A stretch of 64,000 nucleotides of DNA. Source: Methylobacterium tardum (GTDB taxonomy: Bacteria > Pseudomonadota > Alphaproteobacteria > Rhizobiales > Beijerinckiaceae). The translations under genes were made by a program, and so were the position numbers. Position 1 is the first letter of the stretch; every line of letters starts with the position of its first letter. The stretch is from the NCBI RefSeq assembly GCF_023546765.1, contig NZ_CP097484.1:3132001-3196000 (forward strand), written 5' to 3'. The notes under the pieces are model-generated. The model was not told the DNA's origin. It made no database searches and saw only the letters and a list, made by a program, of their open reading frames with translations. Positions 20,933 through 30,090 of this stretch are shown one piece after another.

Positions 20933-21715
20933 TCAGGCCTCGTAGGGGATGGACTTGTCGGCGAGATCCCAGATGAAGCGGCCGCTCGGGCGCTGCTGCT
21001 CCTCGGCGATGTGGGCCACGAGCCCGGCCGTGCGGCCGATCAGAGAGAAGCCGCGCATCAGCTCGACCGGCACGCCCATCTCGCCGAGGAGCGCGGCGGT
21101 GGCGCCCGTGGCGTTGATGGTGATGTGCCGGCCCGCCCTCTGGTCGACCACCTCCGACAGGAGGCGCAGGGCGGCGACATGGCGGCCGGCGAGACCGTTC
21201 TCGGCCCCGATCTCCAGGAGGCGGACGGCGCGGGGATCCTCCGGACGGTGGAGGTGGTGGCCGAAGCCCGGCATGTGCACCTTGCGGGCCTTGTGATCGT
21301 CCACGACGCGCTCGGCCAGCGTGCGCTGCGCGTCTTCCTCCAGGGCGACGAGTTGGTTCAGGATCCGGGCGTTGTTCTCGACCGTGCCGACGAACTGGCT
21401 GCCGACCGCCAGCAGGCCCGCGGCCACCGCGCCCTGCATGTTCTCCGGCGCGCTCATGTAGATTGAGCGTGTCGCGATGGCGCTCGGCGTGAAGCCGTGC
21501 TCCATCATGGTGATCATGATGGCGTTGAGCACGCGGCGCTCGCCGTCCGAGACGTCCCGTCCCAGGATGTGGGCGGCGGCCTCCGCGACGAAGTCGGGCG
21601 TCGCGCCGGGCTTCAGGATGTCGGTGACGAGGTTCTTCTCGCGGTAGTAGATCGCGTCCGTCGTGTGGTGGCTCAGGGCCGTGGTCGGCGTCCTGCGGCT
21701 CGTGTCGGTGCTCAT
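20933..21715 (-). CDS. Citryl-CoA lyase-like protein (citrate synthase superfamily)
   Basis: A 260-residue protein matching the C-terminal catalytic part of the citrate synthase/ATP-citrate lyase family. It contains LNAIMITMMEHGFTPSAIAT with an active-site His, then VHMPGFGHHLHRPEDPRAVR (compare PGFGHxxYKxxDPRA in citrate synthases), and INATGATAALLGEMGVP near the end. Standalone proteins of this type act as citryl-CoA lyases, cleaving a CoA thioester of a tertiary hydroxy acid into acetyl-CoA and an oxo acid. It overlaps the stop of the acyl-CoA ligase gene by ATGA, so the ligase probably makes its substrate. The exact acid is not known. Confidence 0.8.
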   Translation of the reverse strand: MSTDTSRRTPTTALSHHTTDAIYYREKNLVTDILKPGATPDFVAEAAAHILGRDVSDGERRVLNAIMITMMEHGFTPSAIATRSIYMSAPENMQGAVAAGLLAVGSQFVGTVENNARILNQLVALEEDAQRTLAERVVDDHKARKVHMPGFGHHLHRPEDPRAVRLLEIGAENGLAGRHVAALRLLSEVVDQRAGRHITINATGATAALLGEMGVPVELMRGFSLIGRTAGLVAHIAEEQQRPSGRFIWDLADKSIPYEA

Positions 21716-23236
21716 GCCTGCTGCCTTTCCCGCGCGGCGCGCGCGACGTGGTCGTCGACCAGGACCTGCTTCTGCAGCTTCCCGTAGTTGTTCCGCGGCA
21801 GGGCCTCGTAGACGGCGATCGACTTCGGCGCCTTCACCGAGCCCAGGCGGTCCTTGACGAAGCGGACGATCTCATCGGCATCGGCCGTCACGCCGGCCCG
21901 CAGTTCGACCGCGCCGTGGACCGCCTCGCCCCACTTGTCGTCCGGCACGCCGAAGATCGCGCAGTCCGCCACGGCCGCGTGCTGTGCCAGCACCGGCTCG
22001 ACGTCGGCGGGGTAGACGTTGAAGCCGCCCGTGATGATCAGGTCCTTCGCCCGCCCCTTGATCGACAGGAAGCCGTCCTCGTCGAAAGCTGCCGAGGTCG
22101 CCGGTGAGCAGCCAGCCGTCCCGGATCGTCTCCGCGGTCTTGTCCGGCTGCTTCCAGTAGCCCGTCATCACGAGATCGCCGCGGATGGCGATCTCGCCGT
22201 AGGCGCCGGTCGGCAGGATGGTGCCTTCGGGATCGAGGATCGCGACCCGGGTCAGCATGGTCTCGCGGCCGACGGTGGCGCGCTTGTCCGGACGCATCAG
22301 CTCCTCGGCCGAGATCATGGTGGCGATCTGGGGCGCCTCCGTCTGGCCGTAGGTCGAGGCGATGCAGGGGCCGAACACGGACTGCGCCTGCGCGATCGCG
22401 TCTGGGCGCATCGCGGCCGAGCCGTAGACGAGGTTGCGAAGGTGCGGGTAGGAGCCCCGCCGCGCCGCCGGCAGCTCCATCATCATGTAGATGACGGTCG
22501 GCGGAAGGAAGGTCGTCGCGATGCGCTCCTCGGCGAAGCAACGCAGCACCTCTTCCGGCCGCGGCTGGTCGCGCAGCACGAGCGTCCCGCCCGTGCCCAG
22601 GGTCGGCAGGATGTAGGTCGAGGTGCCGTGGGTGATCGGCGCGGCCGCAAGCAGGCGCTCGCCCGGCCTCAAACTCCAGGCCGCGACCTGGGTCGCGATG
22701 TTCGTGTTCCAGGCCCGGTAGGGCTGCATCACTCCTTTGGGCTTGCCCGTGGTCCCGCCGGTGAACTTGATCGCCTGCGTCGCGTGGAGAGGCAGCGCGT
22801 GGAAGCGCGGCGCCGAGCCTGCGTGCGACCGAACGAGGCCGCCCGTGGTGCCGGCACCCCCGTCCGGGTCGGCCACGAGGATCGCTGCCCCGGCACCTTC
22901 GGCGAGCGGGCGCGCGGTCGCGTCCGCGATGACGATCGAGGCCTCCGTGAAGGAGATGCCGAGGCCGATCTCGGCGGCCTTGTTCTTCGGATAGAGGGGA
23001 ACCCATACCTTCCCGGCCGCCAGCACGGCGAGCCACGCCACCACGTGCTCGACGTGGTTGAAGCAGCAGATGCCGACGCGAGACTGCGGCTCTGGATCGA
23101 GGGCCTGCAGCCCGGCCGCCAGCGCCCCGGCGCGCGTGGCGAGATCCGCGTAAGTTACTCGGGCATCGCCGAATTCCAGGGCGATTGCCTCGGGAGTGCG
23201 GGCTGCCTGACGGTAGAAGAGGTCGATCGGGTACAT
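21712..23236 (-). pseudogene. AMP-dependent acyl-CoA synthetase/ligase, single frameshift
   Basis: The main frame gives an adenylate-forming enzyme: IKFTGGTTGKPKGVM (P-loop, A3), SAAMRPDAIAQAQSVFG, STYGQTEAPQ (A5) and GEIAIRGDLVMTGYWKQP to WLLTGDLG (A7/A8). The C-terminal domain continues in another frame (DGFLSIKGRAKDLIITGGFN, then PRNNYGKLQKQVLVDD with the catalytic Lys). One extra T/A base near 22084-22087 separates them; without it the protein is 507 residues. It would activate a carboxylic acid with ATP and CoA, feeding the citryl-CoA lyase-like enzyme encoded immediately downstream. The break is in a short A run. Confidence 0.82.
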
Positions 23237-23239
23237 CGG

Positions 23240-24064
23240 TCAAGCGGCCTCAGCGTGGAAACCAGCATCCGTGACGGCGCGGCGGAAGGTTACGGCGATT
23301 CCGGCCCGGGCGTGGGGATGCAGGTGGGAGATTGTGTTGGTGACGGAGACGGCGCAGACCAAGGTGCCGTGTTTGAAGACCGGGATCGCGAGCGCACCGA
23401 TGTCCGGGATGATCAGCGCCTCGTTCACAACGTAGCCGTCGCCCGCAAACCGCTCGCAGGCCTCTGTCACAAGCAAGGCTGTCAGCCGCCCGTACTTGAG
23501 GTAGCGCTCTGTCTCGCGGGCGATGACCGCCGCCCGAATCTCCCTTGGCTGCGCTGCCAGAAGGGCAAGGCTCGCCGCGCCGACGCCGAGGGGGCGCCGA
23601 GCCCCCACCTTCAGCGTGCTGACGAGGATCTGAGCATGTCCGTCCAGGACCGCGATGCAAAGGGCCTCACCCTGGGACTGCACTGACAGGTTGATGATGC
23701 CCCCGAGGGTCCGTTGGGCGATGTCGAGGGCGGGGCGCAGGGTCTTGCGCAACTGAAGGAATTCCAGGTCGGGACCGGCACGATTGACGATCTCGTATGG
23801 CATCAGCCCGAGAAAGTACCGCTTCGTGTAAGGATCGAAGTTCAGGAAGTTCTCATCAACGAGAGCTGTGAGCAGACGATGCGCGGTCGCGACGTGCAGG
23901 CCGGTCCGGTTGGCTGCGGAACTCAGGCTGACGCCTTTTTGGCTTCGCTCGGCGACGACGACTAGCAACGCCAGCGCCTTCGACAGTGACGAGCGCGGCT
24001 CCTCCACGCGGGGCGCGACTGTCTCCAGCAGCATCATTCCTCCCGGAAGTTTATTCGTTGCCAC
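23240..24064 (-). CDS. IclR-family transcriptional regulator
   Basis: A 274-residue regulator with an N-terminal winged helix-turn-helix (SSLSKALALLVVVAERSQKG ... GLHVATAHRLLTALVDENFL) and the C-terminal IclR effector domain (VLDGHAQILVSTLKVGARRP, then AIPVFKHGTLVCAVSVTNT). It starts at GTG 24064, but a GGGAGGA directly before ATG codons at 24037/24034 makes a later start possible. It is the first gene of the minus-strand operon, three bases from the ligase gene, so it probably controls its own operon in response to a pathway intermediate. Confidence 0.9.
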   Translation of the reverse strand: MATNKLPGGMMLLETVAPRVEEPRSSLSKALALLVVVAERSQKGVSLSSAANRTGLHVATAHRLLTALVDENFLNFDPYTKRYFLGLMPYEIVNRAGPDLEFLQLRKTLRPALDIAQRTLGGIINLSVQSQGEALCIAVLDGHAQILVSTLKVGARRPLGVGAASLALLAAQPREIRAAVIARETERYLKYGRLTALLVTEACERFAGDGYVVNEALIIPDIGALAIPVFKHGTLVCAVSVTNTISHLHPHARAGIAVTFRRAVTDAGFHAEAA

Positions 24065-24081
24065 CAGTGTGCAGCCCCCAA

Positions 24082-24117
24082 TTCGAGACTGTCCAGACTG
24101 ATATCTCGGATCTCGAA
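24082..24117 (-). promoter_or_regulatory. Candidate operator upstream of iclR operon
   Basis: TTCGAGA (24082-24088) and TCTCGAA (24111-24117) form a perfect 7-base inverted repeat with a 22-base spacer, 18 bases upstream of the GTG start of the regulator gene. Position and symmetry suit autoregulation, but the half-sites are short. Confidence 0.35.
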
Positions 24118-24912
24118 AAATCTTTCTCGGTAGGCGAGAAGGTTTGTGCCGTTGACACTTTAAGGCGGCCGACCGGTGCGCTTGGGGTCAAAGTGGCCGC
24201 GCTACGCGAATGGGCGCAGGCAGTGGCCGATAGACATCGGCGAGCGCAGAGCTTGGCCTCTTTGGCGTCCGCCTCGGCGAATGGACCGAGCTCCGCGACT
24301 GGTCTGGGTCGGTGGAGGACCGTCCGCTTTTTCTGCAACCTCTCTTCCAAGCAGACTGGCGGCTTTCGGCCACGCTACGCCATGCCGGATAGCCGATAGG
24401 CGAAAAATCGGCCGTTCGGCTTTGCGCCTATCTCGGCCATTCGGTGATCAAAGCCGGTATCTCGGAAGCGGACGTCGGCTCGCGCTGGATGAAAAGCCTC
24501 AGATGTGCGCCAAGCACAATAGGACCCGAAGTTCGGAGAAAGAGCGACTAGAAGGATCTGGGCTGTCTGCTTGGGGGAACAGCTACAGGCCAGCGGGCAC
24601 GGCTTAGTGCTCGGTTTCGATCCAGCTGAAGGCGGCTGAGTTCTGCGAAACGCTTGTCACGTCATTCAATCGATCGAGCCGCCTTTCTGCAGCTCCACGC
24701 TTGGCGGACGGCCGCTGCAAGGGAGCAGAATTCATGTCGACGCCAGGAGGGGGCGCGCTTCCGGCATCGAGAGCTTCGGCGCATTTTTGTCGCGGGAGCC
24801 GTGACGTACAGCGCTGGACGAACGCTGCCAACGGACCACGCACGCCATCCCTTGAGGGGCCCTCGCATTAGGGATACTGAATACATTAAGATCGTTCCAG
24901 AGAGAGGGTCCG
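24118..24912 (+). repeat. Intergenic region with dispersed repeat core
   Basis: About 800 bases with no supported gene. At 24387-24444 lies a repeat core shared with 32181-32238 (TAGCCG, GTTCGGCT, TGCGCC, ATCTCGGCCA in the same order). Inside it, GATAGGCG (24395-24402) and CGCCTATC (24425-24432) form a perfect 8-bp stem. AGAGAGAGGGT before 24913 is the ribosome binding site of the next operon. Confidence 0.6.
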
Positions 24913-25374
24913 ATGGCACGACTGAACGTCAACGGCGTCGTGCGGGAGGTTGATGCCGAGCCCGACACGCCGCTCCTCTGGGTCATCCGCGAGCAGATCG
25001 GGTTGACTGGCACCAAGTACGGGTGCGGCATCGCTCAGTGTGGCGCCTGCACCGTGCATATTGACGGGGCGGCCGTCCGCTCCTGTTCAATGCCGCTCTC
25101 CGCGGTCGAGCCAGGTCAGAAGATCATCACGATCGAGGGGCTTGCCCCGAATGCCAGCCATCCGGTCCAGCAGGCCTGGGCCGAGCTCGACGTGCCGCAA
25201 TGCGGCTTTTGCCAGCCCGGGATGATCATGGCCTCGGCGGCGCTACTGGCGCAGAACCCGCGTCCGAGTGAGGAGCAGATCCGCCAGGAGATCACCAACA
25301 TCTGCCGCTGCGGCACCTATAACCGCGTGCTCGCGGGCATCAAGATTGCCGCCGAGCGCGGTCAGTCCGGCTGA
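24913..25374 (+). CDS. Molybdenum hydroxylase small subunit, [2Fe-2S] protein (IorA/CoxS-like)
   Basis: A 153-residue protein with two [2Fe-2S] clusters. The plant-type site is at C38, C43, C46 and C58 (YGCGIAQCGACTVHIDG ... SC), and the second, helical domain site at C97, C100, C131 and C133 (QCGFCQPG, NICRCGTY). This is the electron-transfer subunit of xanthine oxidase-family enzymes, closest in architecture to isoquinoline 1-oxidoreductase alpha subunits. It starts the operon, 14 bases ahead of the large subunit gene, and should take electrons from the molybdenum centre and pass them to a cytochrome. Confidence 0.93.
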   Translation: MARLNVNGVVREVDAEPDTPLLWVIREQIGLTGTKYGCGIAQCGACTVHIDGAAVRSCSMPLSAVEPGQKIITIEGLAPNASHPVQQAWAELDVPQCGFCQPGMIMASAALLAQNPRPSEEQIRQEITNICRCGTYNRVLAGIKIAAERGQSG

Positions 25375-25388
25375 CGGAGAGAGAGCAG

Positions 25389-27584
25389 ATGAATCTCGAA
25401 TCCAAGGCCTCCGCGCAGGCTGCCCGCCCTACCCGCCGCACACTGCTTGCCGGCGCCGGTCTCTTCACCCTGGGCTTCCACATCCCGTTCCCCGCACGCG
25501 CCGCGACCCTCGACGCGGCGCCCACGACGCCGGAGGTGAACGCCTGGGTTGTGGTGAAGCCGGACGAGACTGTGGTGATCCGCATCGCCCGTTCGGAAAT
25601 GGGCCAGGGCACGCTTACCGGCCTCGCGCAGCTCGTCGCCGAGGAACTCGACTGCGACTGGGCCAGGGTCACCACCGAGTATCCGAGCCCTGGCCAGAAC
25701 CTCGCCCGCAAGCGCATCTGGGGCGACTACTCGACCGGCGGCAGCCGGGGCGTGCGCGATTCCCACGAGTACGTGCGTAAAGGCGGCGCCGCCGCCCGCA
25801 CCATGCTTATTGCCGCCGCCGCGAAGGGCTGGGGCGTGCCGCCCGCCGAGTGCCGCGTCGAGCGGGGCGTGATCACCCACGGCCCTTCCGGCCGAAGCAC
25901 CACTTACGGCGCTGTCGCCGCAGAGGCGGCCAAGATCGAGCCGCCGAAGGACGTGGTGCTCAAGGATCCGAAGGACTGGACCATCGCTGGCAAGCCGCTG
26001 AAGCGGCTCGACACCCTGCCTAAGCTCGACGGCAGCCAGGTCTACGGGATCGATCTCAAGCTGCCCGGCCTGCTCAACGCCGCAATCCGCGACTGTCCGG
26101 TCACCGGCGGCAGCGTGAAGAGCTTCGACGCCGCAGCGGTGTCGGGCATGCCCGGCGTGAAACGAGTCATCCAGGTCGGCGACAGCGCGGTCGCGGTGGT
26201 GGCCGACACGTTCTGGCGTGCCAAGACTGCCCTCGACGCCCTTCCGGTCGTCTGGGACGAGGGTCCGAACGCGAAAGTTTCCAGCGAGACCATCGCGGCG
26301 ACCCTGCGCGAGGGGCTCGACGCCGAGCAGGCCTTCGTCGGCAACAAGGCCGGCGACGTGATCGATGCGCTGAAGGGCGCTGCCAAAGTGGTGGAGGCCG
26401 TCTACGGCGTGCCGTTCCAGAACCACGCCACGATGGAACCGATGAACGCGACCGCGCTCTGGACGCCGGAGCGCTGCGAGGTCTGGACGCCGACGCAGAA
26501 CGGCGAGGCTGCGCTGGCCGCGACTGCCGACGCCGCCGGGCTGCCGGCCACGTCCTGCGAGGTCTACAAGATCCATCTCGGTGGCGGCTTCGGCCGGCGG
26601 GGCGCCACGCACGACTGGGTGCGGCAGGCGGTGCTCATCGCGAAGGAGATGCCGGGCACGCCGGTCAAGCTGATCTGGACCCGCGAAGAGGACATGACGC
26701 ACGGCCGGTACCACCCGGTCACGCAGTGCCGGATGCGCGCCGCCCTTGATAGGGACGGCAACCTGACCGGGCTGCACATGCGCATCTCCGGCCAGTCAAT
26801 CCTGGCCGCAATCGCCCCTCAACGCATGGTCGAGGGTCGCGATCCGGTCACCTTCCAGGGGCTCAATCCCGGAGGGCCGGAGGCCGCGATCGGCTACACG
26901 ATCCCGAACATCCTCGCCGATCACGCGATGCGCAACCCGCACATCCTGCCGGGCTTCTGGCGGGGCGTGAACCTGAACCCGAACGCCATCTATCTCGAAT
27001 GCTTTATGGACGAGTTGGCCCACGCCGCCGGCCAGGATCCGCTGGCCTTCCGTCTGAAGCTGATGGACAACCACCCGAAGCACCGGGCCGTGCTGCAGGC
27101 GGTGGCCGAGCGGATCGGCTGGGCCAACAAACCGCCCGAGGGCATCTATCGCGGCATCTGCCAGACGATGGGGTTCGGCAGCTACGTGGCGGGCGCGGCC
27201 GAGGTCTCGGTCTCTGACCAAGGCGAGTTGAAGATCCACCGTATCGTGGCGGCCACCGATCCCGGCCACGCGGTCAACCCGCAGCAGATCGATGCGCAGG
27301 TCGTGGGCTCCTTCGTTTACGGTCTTTCGGCCGCGCTGTACGGCGCCTGCACGGTGAAGGACGGGCGCATCGAGCAGACGAACTTCGACAGCTATCCCGT
27401 GATGCGGATGGACACGATGCCGGCAGTCGAGGCCATCCTGATGCCGTCCGGCGGCTTCTGGGGGGGCGTCGGCGAGCCGACGATCGCGGTTGCCGCGCCG
27501 GCCGTGCTCAACGCGATCTTCGCGGCGACCGGCAAGCGCGTTCGCCAGCTGCCGCTGAAGGACACGGATCTGCGCCGGGCATGA
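25389..27584 (+). CDS. Molybdenum hydroxylase large subunit (IorB-like aldehyde oxidase/isoquinoline oxidoreductase family)
   Basis: A 731-residue molybdopterin-binding subunit with a Tat-type signal (RPTRRTLLAGAGLFTLGF), so the enzyme is probably periplasmic or membrane-facing. Motifs include MGQGTLTGLAQLVAEEL, TWGD-like WGDYSTGGSRGVRD, HLGGGFGRRG (molybdenum-cofactor loop), FWRGVNLNPNAIYLECFMDE and the C-terminal GGVGEPTIAV with the catalytic Glu near residue 696. Family members hydroxylate N-heterocycles or aldehydes with water as oxygen source. It ends with ATGA overlapping the following cytochrome gene, so the electron acceptor may be that cytochrome. The substrate is unknown; the sulfur-oxidation context is unusual. 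Confidence 0.92.
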   Translation: MNLESKASAQAARPTRRTLLAGAGLFTLGFHIPFPARAATLDAAPTTPEVNAWVVVKPDETVVIRIARSEMGQGTLTGLAQLVAEELDCDWARVTTEYPSPGQNLARKRIWGDYSTGGSRGVRDSHEYVRKGGAAARTMLIAAAAKGWGVPPAECRVERGVITHGPSGRSTTYGAVAAEAAKIEPPKDVVLKDPKDWTIAGKPLKRLDTLPKLDGSQVYGIDLKLPGLLNAAIRDCPVTGGSVKSFDAAAVSGMPGVKRVIQVGDSAVAVVADTFWRAKTALDALPVVWDEGPNAKVSSETIAATLREGLDAEQAFVGNKAGDVIDALKGAAKVVEAVYGVPFQNHATMEPMNATALWTPERCEVWTPTQNGEAALAATADAAGLPATSCEVYKIHLGGGFGRRGATHDWVRQAVLIAKEMPGTPVKLIWTREEDMTHGRYHPVTQCRMRAALDRDGNLTGLHMRISGQSILAAIAPQRMVEGRDPVTFQGLNPGGPEAAIGYTIPNILADHAMRNPHILPGFWRGVNLNPNAIYLECFMDELAHAAGQDPLAFRLKLMDNHPKHRAVLQAVAERIGWANKPPEGIYRGICQTMGFGSYVAGAAEVSVSDQGELKIHRIVAATDPGHAVNPQQIDAQVVGSFVYGLSAALYGACTVKDGRIEQTNFDSYPVMRMDTMPAVEAILMPSGGFWGGVGEPTIAVAAPAVLNAIFAATGKRVRQLPLKDTDLRRA

Positions 27585-27874
27585 GGGCGATGACTCCGGC
27601 GCTCGCACTGCTCACCACCCTCGCCGGGGGAACGGGCGCGGGCGCCGCCGGGATGGGGCCGCCGCCCGGGGCCTCGTCCTGCACCGGCTGCCACGCCGAG
27701 GGCTCCGCGACGGGCGTGCTTGCGGGACGACCGGAGGCCGAAATCGTCGCTGCGCTTGATGCCTTTCGCTCGGGGACGCGCCCAGCGACGATCATGAACC
27801 GCATCGCCAAGGGGTTCGACGCGCAGGAGAGCCAGGCCATCGCTGCCTGGTTCGCGGCGCAAGGGCCGCGGTGA
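27581..27874 (+). CDS. Monoheme cytochrome c, sulfide dehydrogenase cytochrome subunit-like
   Basis: A 97-residue exported cytochrome with a short signal peptide, the heme site CTGCH (about residues 34-38) and a distal Met in the TIMNRIAKGF segment. The small size and the position directly before a flavoprotein of the FccB/SoxF type fit the cytochrome partner of flavocytochrome c sulfide dehydrogenase. It overlaps both neighbours (ATGA with the large molybdenum subunit, GTGA with the flavoprotein) and could equally accept electrons from the molybdenum hydroxylase. Confidence 0.82.
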   Translation: MRAMTPALALLTTLAGGTGAGAAGMGPPPGASSCTGCHAEGSATGVLAGRPEAEIVAALDAFRSGTRPATIMNRIAKGFDAQESQAIAAWFAAQGPR

Positions 27875-29136
27875 TGCGCGCTTCGCCCTCCCCGACCCGC
27901 CGTGCCCTGATCGGTGGAGCCGCGGCCGCCGCACTGGCGCGCCCAGCACTCGGCGGCACACCTCCGCGCGTCGTGGTCGTGGGAGCCGGGTTCGGAGGCG
28001 CCACGGCGGCGCGCTGCCTCGCCGCGGGCGGCGTCGACGTGACCCTGATCGAGGCGGCCGAGCGCTATGTCACCTGCACGGGCAGCAACGCGGTCGTCGT
28101 TGGCCTGCGCGGAATCCAGGCACAAACCTTTGGCTACGAGGCTTTTGATCGGGCTGGACTGAGCTTCGTGCGTGGGGCGGCGAATGCAGTGGATGCGGCG
28201 GCGCGCCGGGTAATCCTCGGCGATGGCACGGCACTGCCCTACGACCGCCTGATCCTCTCGCCGGGCATCGAGCTCCGCTTCGACGCAGTGCCGGGCTACG
28301 ACGCGAAGGCCGCCGAGGCGATGCCCCATGCCTGGAAGGCCGGGGAGCAGACGGTGCTCCTCGCCCGCCAGCTCGAGGCCATGCCGGAGGGCGGCACGGT
28401 GGTCATCTCGGTGCCCGCCAACCCGTATCGCTGCCCGCCCGGCCCCTACGAGCGCGCGAGCCTGATCGCTCATCTCCTGAAGACCCGGAAGCCGAAGGCG
28501 AAGCTCGTCCTACTCGACGCCAAGGACACGTTTTCGAAGCAGAAGCTGTTCGAGGCGGCCTGGGCGAAGCTGTACCCGGACGTCCTCGAATACGTGCCGC
28601 TCGCTTCAGGCGGTGCAGTCACGGAAGTCGACTCCGCCGCGATGGTCGTGCGTACTGACTTCGCCGAGTACAAGGCAGATGTGGCCTGCATCATCCCGCC
28701 CCAGCGCGCCGGCCGTATCGCCGCGCAGGCCGGCTGCGCCGACCGCAGCGGCTGGTGCCCGATCGATCCCGTGACCTTTGAATCGCGCCTCGTACCGGGC
28801 GTCCATGTCATCGGTGACGCAGCGATCGCCGGGGCGATGCCGAAATCCGCCTTCTCGGCGAACTCGCAGGCCAAGGTCTGCGCGCAGGCGGTGATCGATC
28901 TGCTGGCCGGACGGGAGCCCGAGAGCCCGAAGCTCATCAACACCTGCTGGAGCCTTGTCGCACCGGGCAACGGCATCTCGATCGCAGGCGTCTTCCGCCC
29001 GACCGACGGGCTCCTCGCGGACGTTCCGGGAGCCGGTGGGATCAGCCCCCTCGACGCGCCCGAAGAGGTGCGCGCGCAAGAGGCAGCCTATGGCGAGAGC
29101 TGGTATCGGACGATCACCCGGGACGTGTTCGGATGA
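27871..29136 (+). CDS. Sulfide dehydrogenase (flavocytochrome c) flavoprotein subunit, SoxF/FccB-like
   Basis: A 421-residue exported FAD protein. It has a Tat-type signal (SPTRRALIGGAAAAALARP), then the FAD-binding VVVVGAGFGGATAARCL, a second ALPYDRLILSPGIELRF motif, Cys residues in ERYVTCTGSN and NPYRCPPGPYER that match redox-active positions of sulfide dehydrogenases, and GVHVIGDAAIAGAMPKSAFS near the C-terminus. It oxidises sulfide or a carrier-bound sulfur species in the periplasm and passes electrons to the cytochrome encoded before it. Start is GTG 27871 or ATG 27874. It overlaps soxX by ATGA. Confidence 0.88.
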   Translation: MMRASPSPTRRALIGGAAAAALARPALGGTPPRVVVVGAGFGGATAARCLAAGGVDVTLIEAAERYVTCTGSNAVVVGLRGIQAQTFGYEAFDRAGLSFVRGAANAVDAAARRVILGDGTALPYDRLILSPGIELRFDAVPGYDAKAAEAMPHAWKAGEQTVLLARQLEAMPEGGTVVISVPANPYRCPPGPYERASLIAHLLKTRKPKAKLVLLDAKDTFSKQKLFEAAWAKLYPDVLEYVPLASGGAVTEVDSAAMVVRTDFAEYKADVACIIPPQRAGRIAAQAGCADRSGWCPIDPVTFESRLVPGVHVIGDAAIAGAMPKSAFSANSQAKVCAQAVIDLLAGREPESPKLINTCWSLVAPGNGISIAGVFRPTDGLLADVPGAGGISPLDAPEEVRAQEAAYGESWYRTITRDVFG

Positions 29137-29603
29137 GGCAGGGCCGCTTGGCCCTCATGCTCGTGCTGGCGCTCGCCGCCCCGCCGGCGCAGGCCGAGGA
29201 GGGCTTGGTACCCACCTCGGTCGTTGGCGACGCCATCCCTGAGAGCCTCACCGGCGCGCCGGGCGATGCCGCGCGTGGCCGGGCCATCGTCGTGGACCGG
29301 ATCCGCGGGCTCTGCCTTCTCTGCCATGCCGGGCCCTTCCCGGAGGAGCGGTTTCAGGGCAACCTCGCGCCGGATCTCACGGGTGTCGGCGGGCGGCTGA
29401 GCCCGGGGCAGCTGCGCCTGCGGCTGGTGGATGGACGGGCATTGAACCCGGAGACGATCATGCCATCCTATTATAACCTCGCGGGTCTCGCCCGCGTGGG
29501 GCGGGCGTGGCAGGGGCGCCCAATCCTGAGCGCGGCCGAGATCGAGGATGTCGTCGCCTTTCTGGCGACGTTGCGCGAGGCTGGCCCCGAGAAAAGCCGA
29601 TGA
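29133..29603 (+). CDS. soxX: Sulfur oxidation cytochrome SoxX
   Basis: A 156-residue periplasmic monoheme cytochrome: signal peptide ending near AQAEE, heme site CLLCH (residues 61-65), LAPDLTGVGGRLSPGQLRLR and the axial Met of ETIMPSYYN (about residue 110), all typical of SoxX. With SoxA it forms the enzyme that oxidatively attaches thiosulfate (or another sulfur compound) to the Cys of SoxY. It is overlapped by its neighbours on both sides (ATGA each), showing strong translational coupling within this operon. Confidence 0.93.
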   Translation: MRQGRLALMLVLALAAPPAQAEEGLVPTSVVGDAIPESLTGAPGDAARGRAIVVDRIRGLCLLCHAGPFPEERFQGNLAPDLTGVGGRLSPGQLRLRLVDGRALNPETIMPSYYNLAGLARVGRAWQGRPILSAAEIEDVVAFLATLREAGPEKSR

Positions 29604-30085
29604 GCAGGCACAGGAGACGGAGCGCGAGTTCGATGGACCGGCGCGGCGCGCTCGCTGGGTTGGCTGGGACCGTGCTTGTCATCGCGCTGCGTCCCGCCGC
29701 CGCGGCGACGCTGCCGCGCACGGAAACGACCGAATCCGCCATCCGGCGCTTCGCGGGTGACAACCCGATCCGTCCGGGCCGGGTGACCCTCGACCTGCCG
29801 CCGCTCGTGGAGAACGGCAACACGGTGCCGCTCACCGTCAGTGTGGAGAGCGCGATGACGCCCGAGGATCACGTGCGCCGGATCGGGGTATTCAACGAGA
29901 GGAATCCGCAGCCGAACGTCGTCACGGTTCACCTCAGGCCGGGCGCCGGCCGCGCGCAGGTCTCGACACGTATCCGGCTCGCCGACACCCAGCGCATCAC
30001 CGCCATCGCCGAGATGAGCGATGGGACCTACTGGTCGGCGAGCGCGGATGCCATCGTGACCCTCGCCGCCTGCCTGGAGGGCTGA
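29600..30085 (+). CDS. soxY: Sulfur carrier protein SoxY with atypical C-terminus
   Basis: A 161-residue exported protein: signal with MDRRGALAGLAGTVLVIAL, then the SoxY domain (LDLPPLVENGNTVPLTVSVE, GVFNERNPQPNVVTVHL, STRIRLADTQRITAIAEMSD). SoxY carries sulfur intermediates on a Cys in a flexible C-terminal GGCGG arm. Here the protein ends TLAACLEG: the Cys is kept, but the flanking Gly residues are replaced and Cys is fourth from the end instead of third. The start overlaps the soxX stop (ATGA). The atypical arm may alter which enzymes can reach the carried sulfur. Confidence 0.88.
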   Translation: MSRHRRRSASSMDRRGALAGLAGTVLVIALRPAAAATLPRTETTESAIRRFAGDNPIRPGRVTLDLPPLVENGNTVPLTVSVESAMTPEDHVRRIGVFNERNPQPNVVTVHLRPGAGRAQVSTRIRLADTQRITAIAEMSDGTYWSASADAIVTLAACLEG

Positions 30086-30090
30086 CCCCG

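Noticed and set aside
25362..26777. 471-codon minus-strand frame across the molybdenum large subunit
   Set aside because: It is antisense to a protein with clear family motifs and shows only shadow composition.
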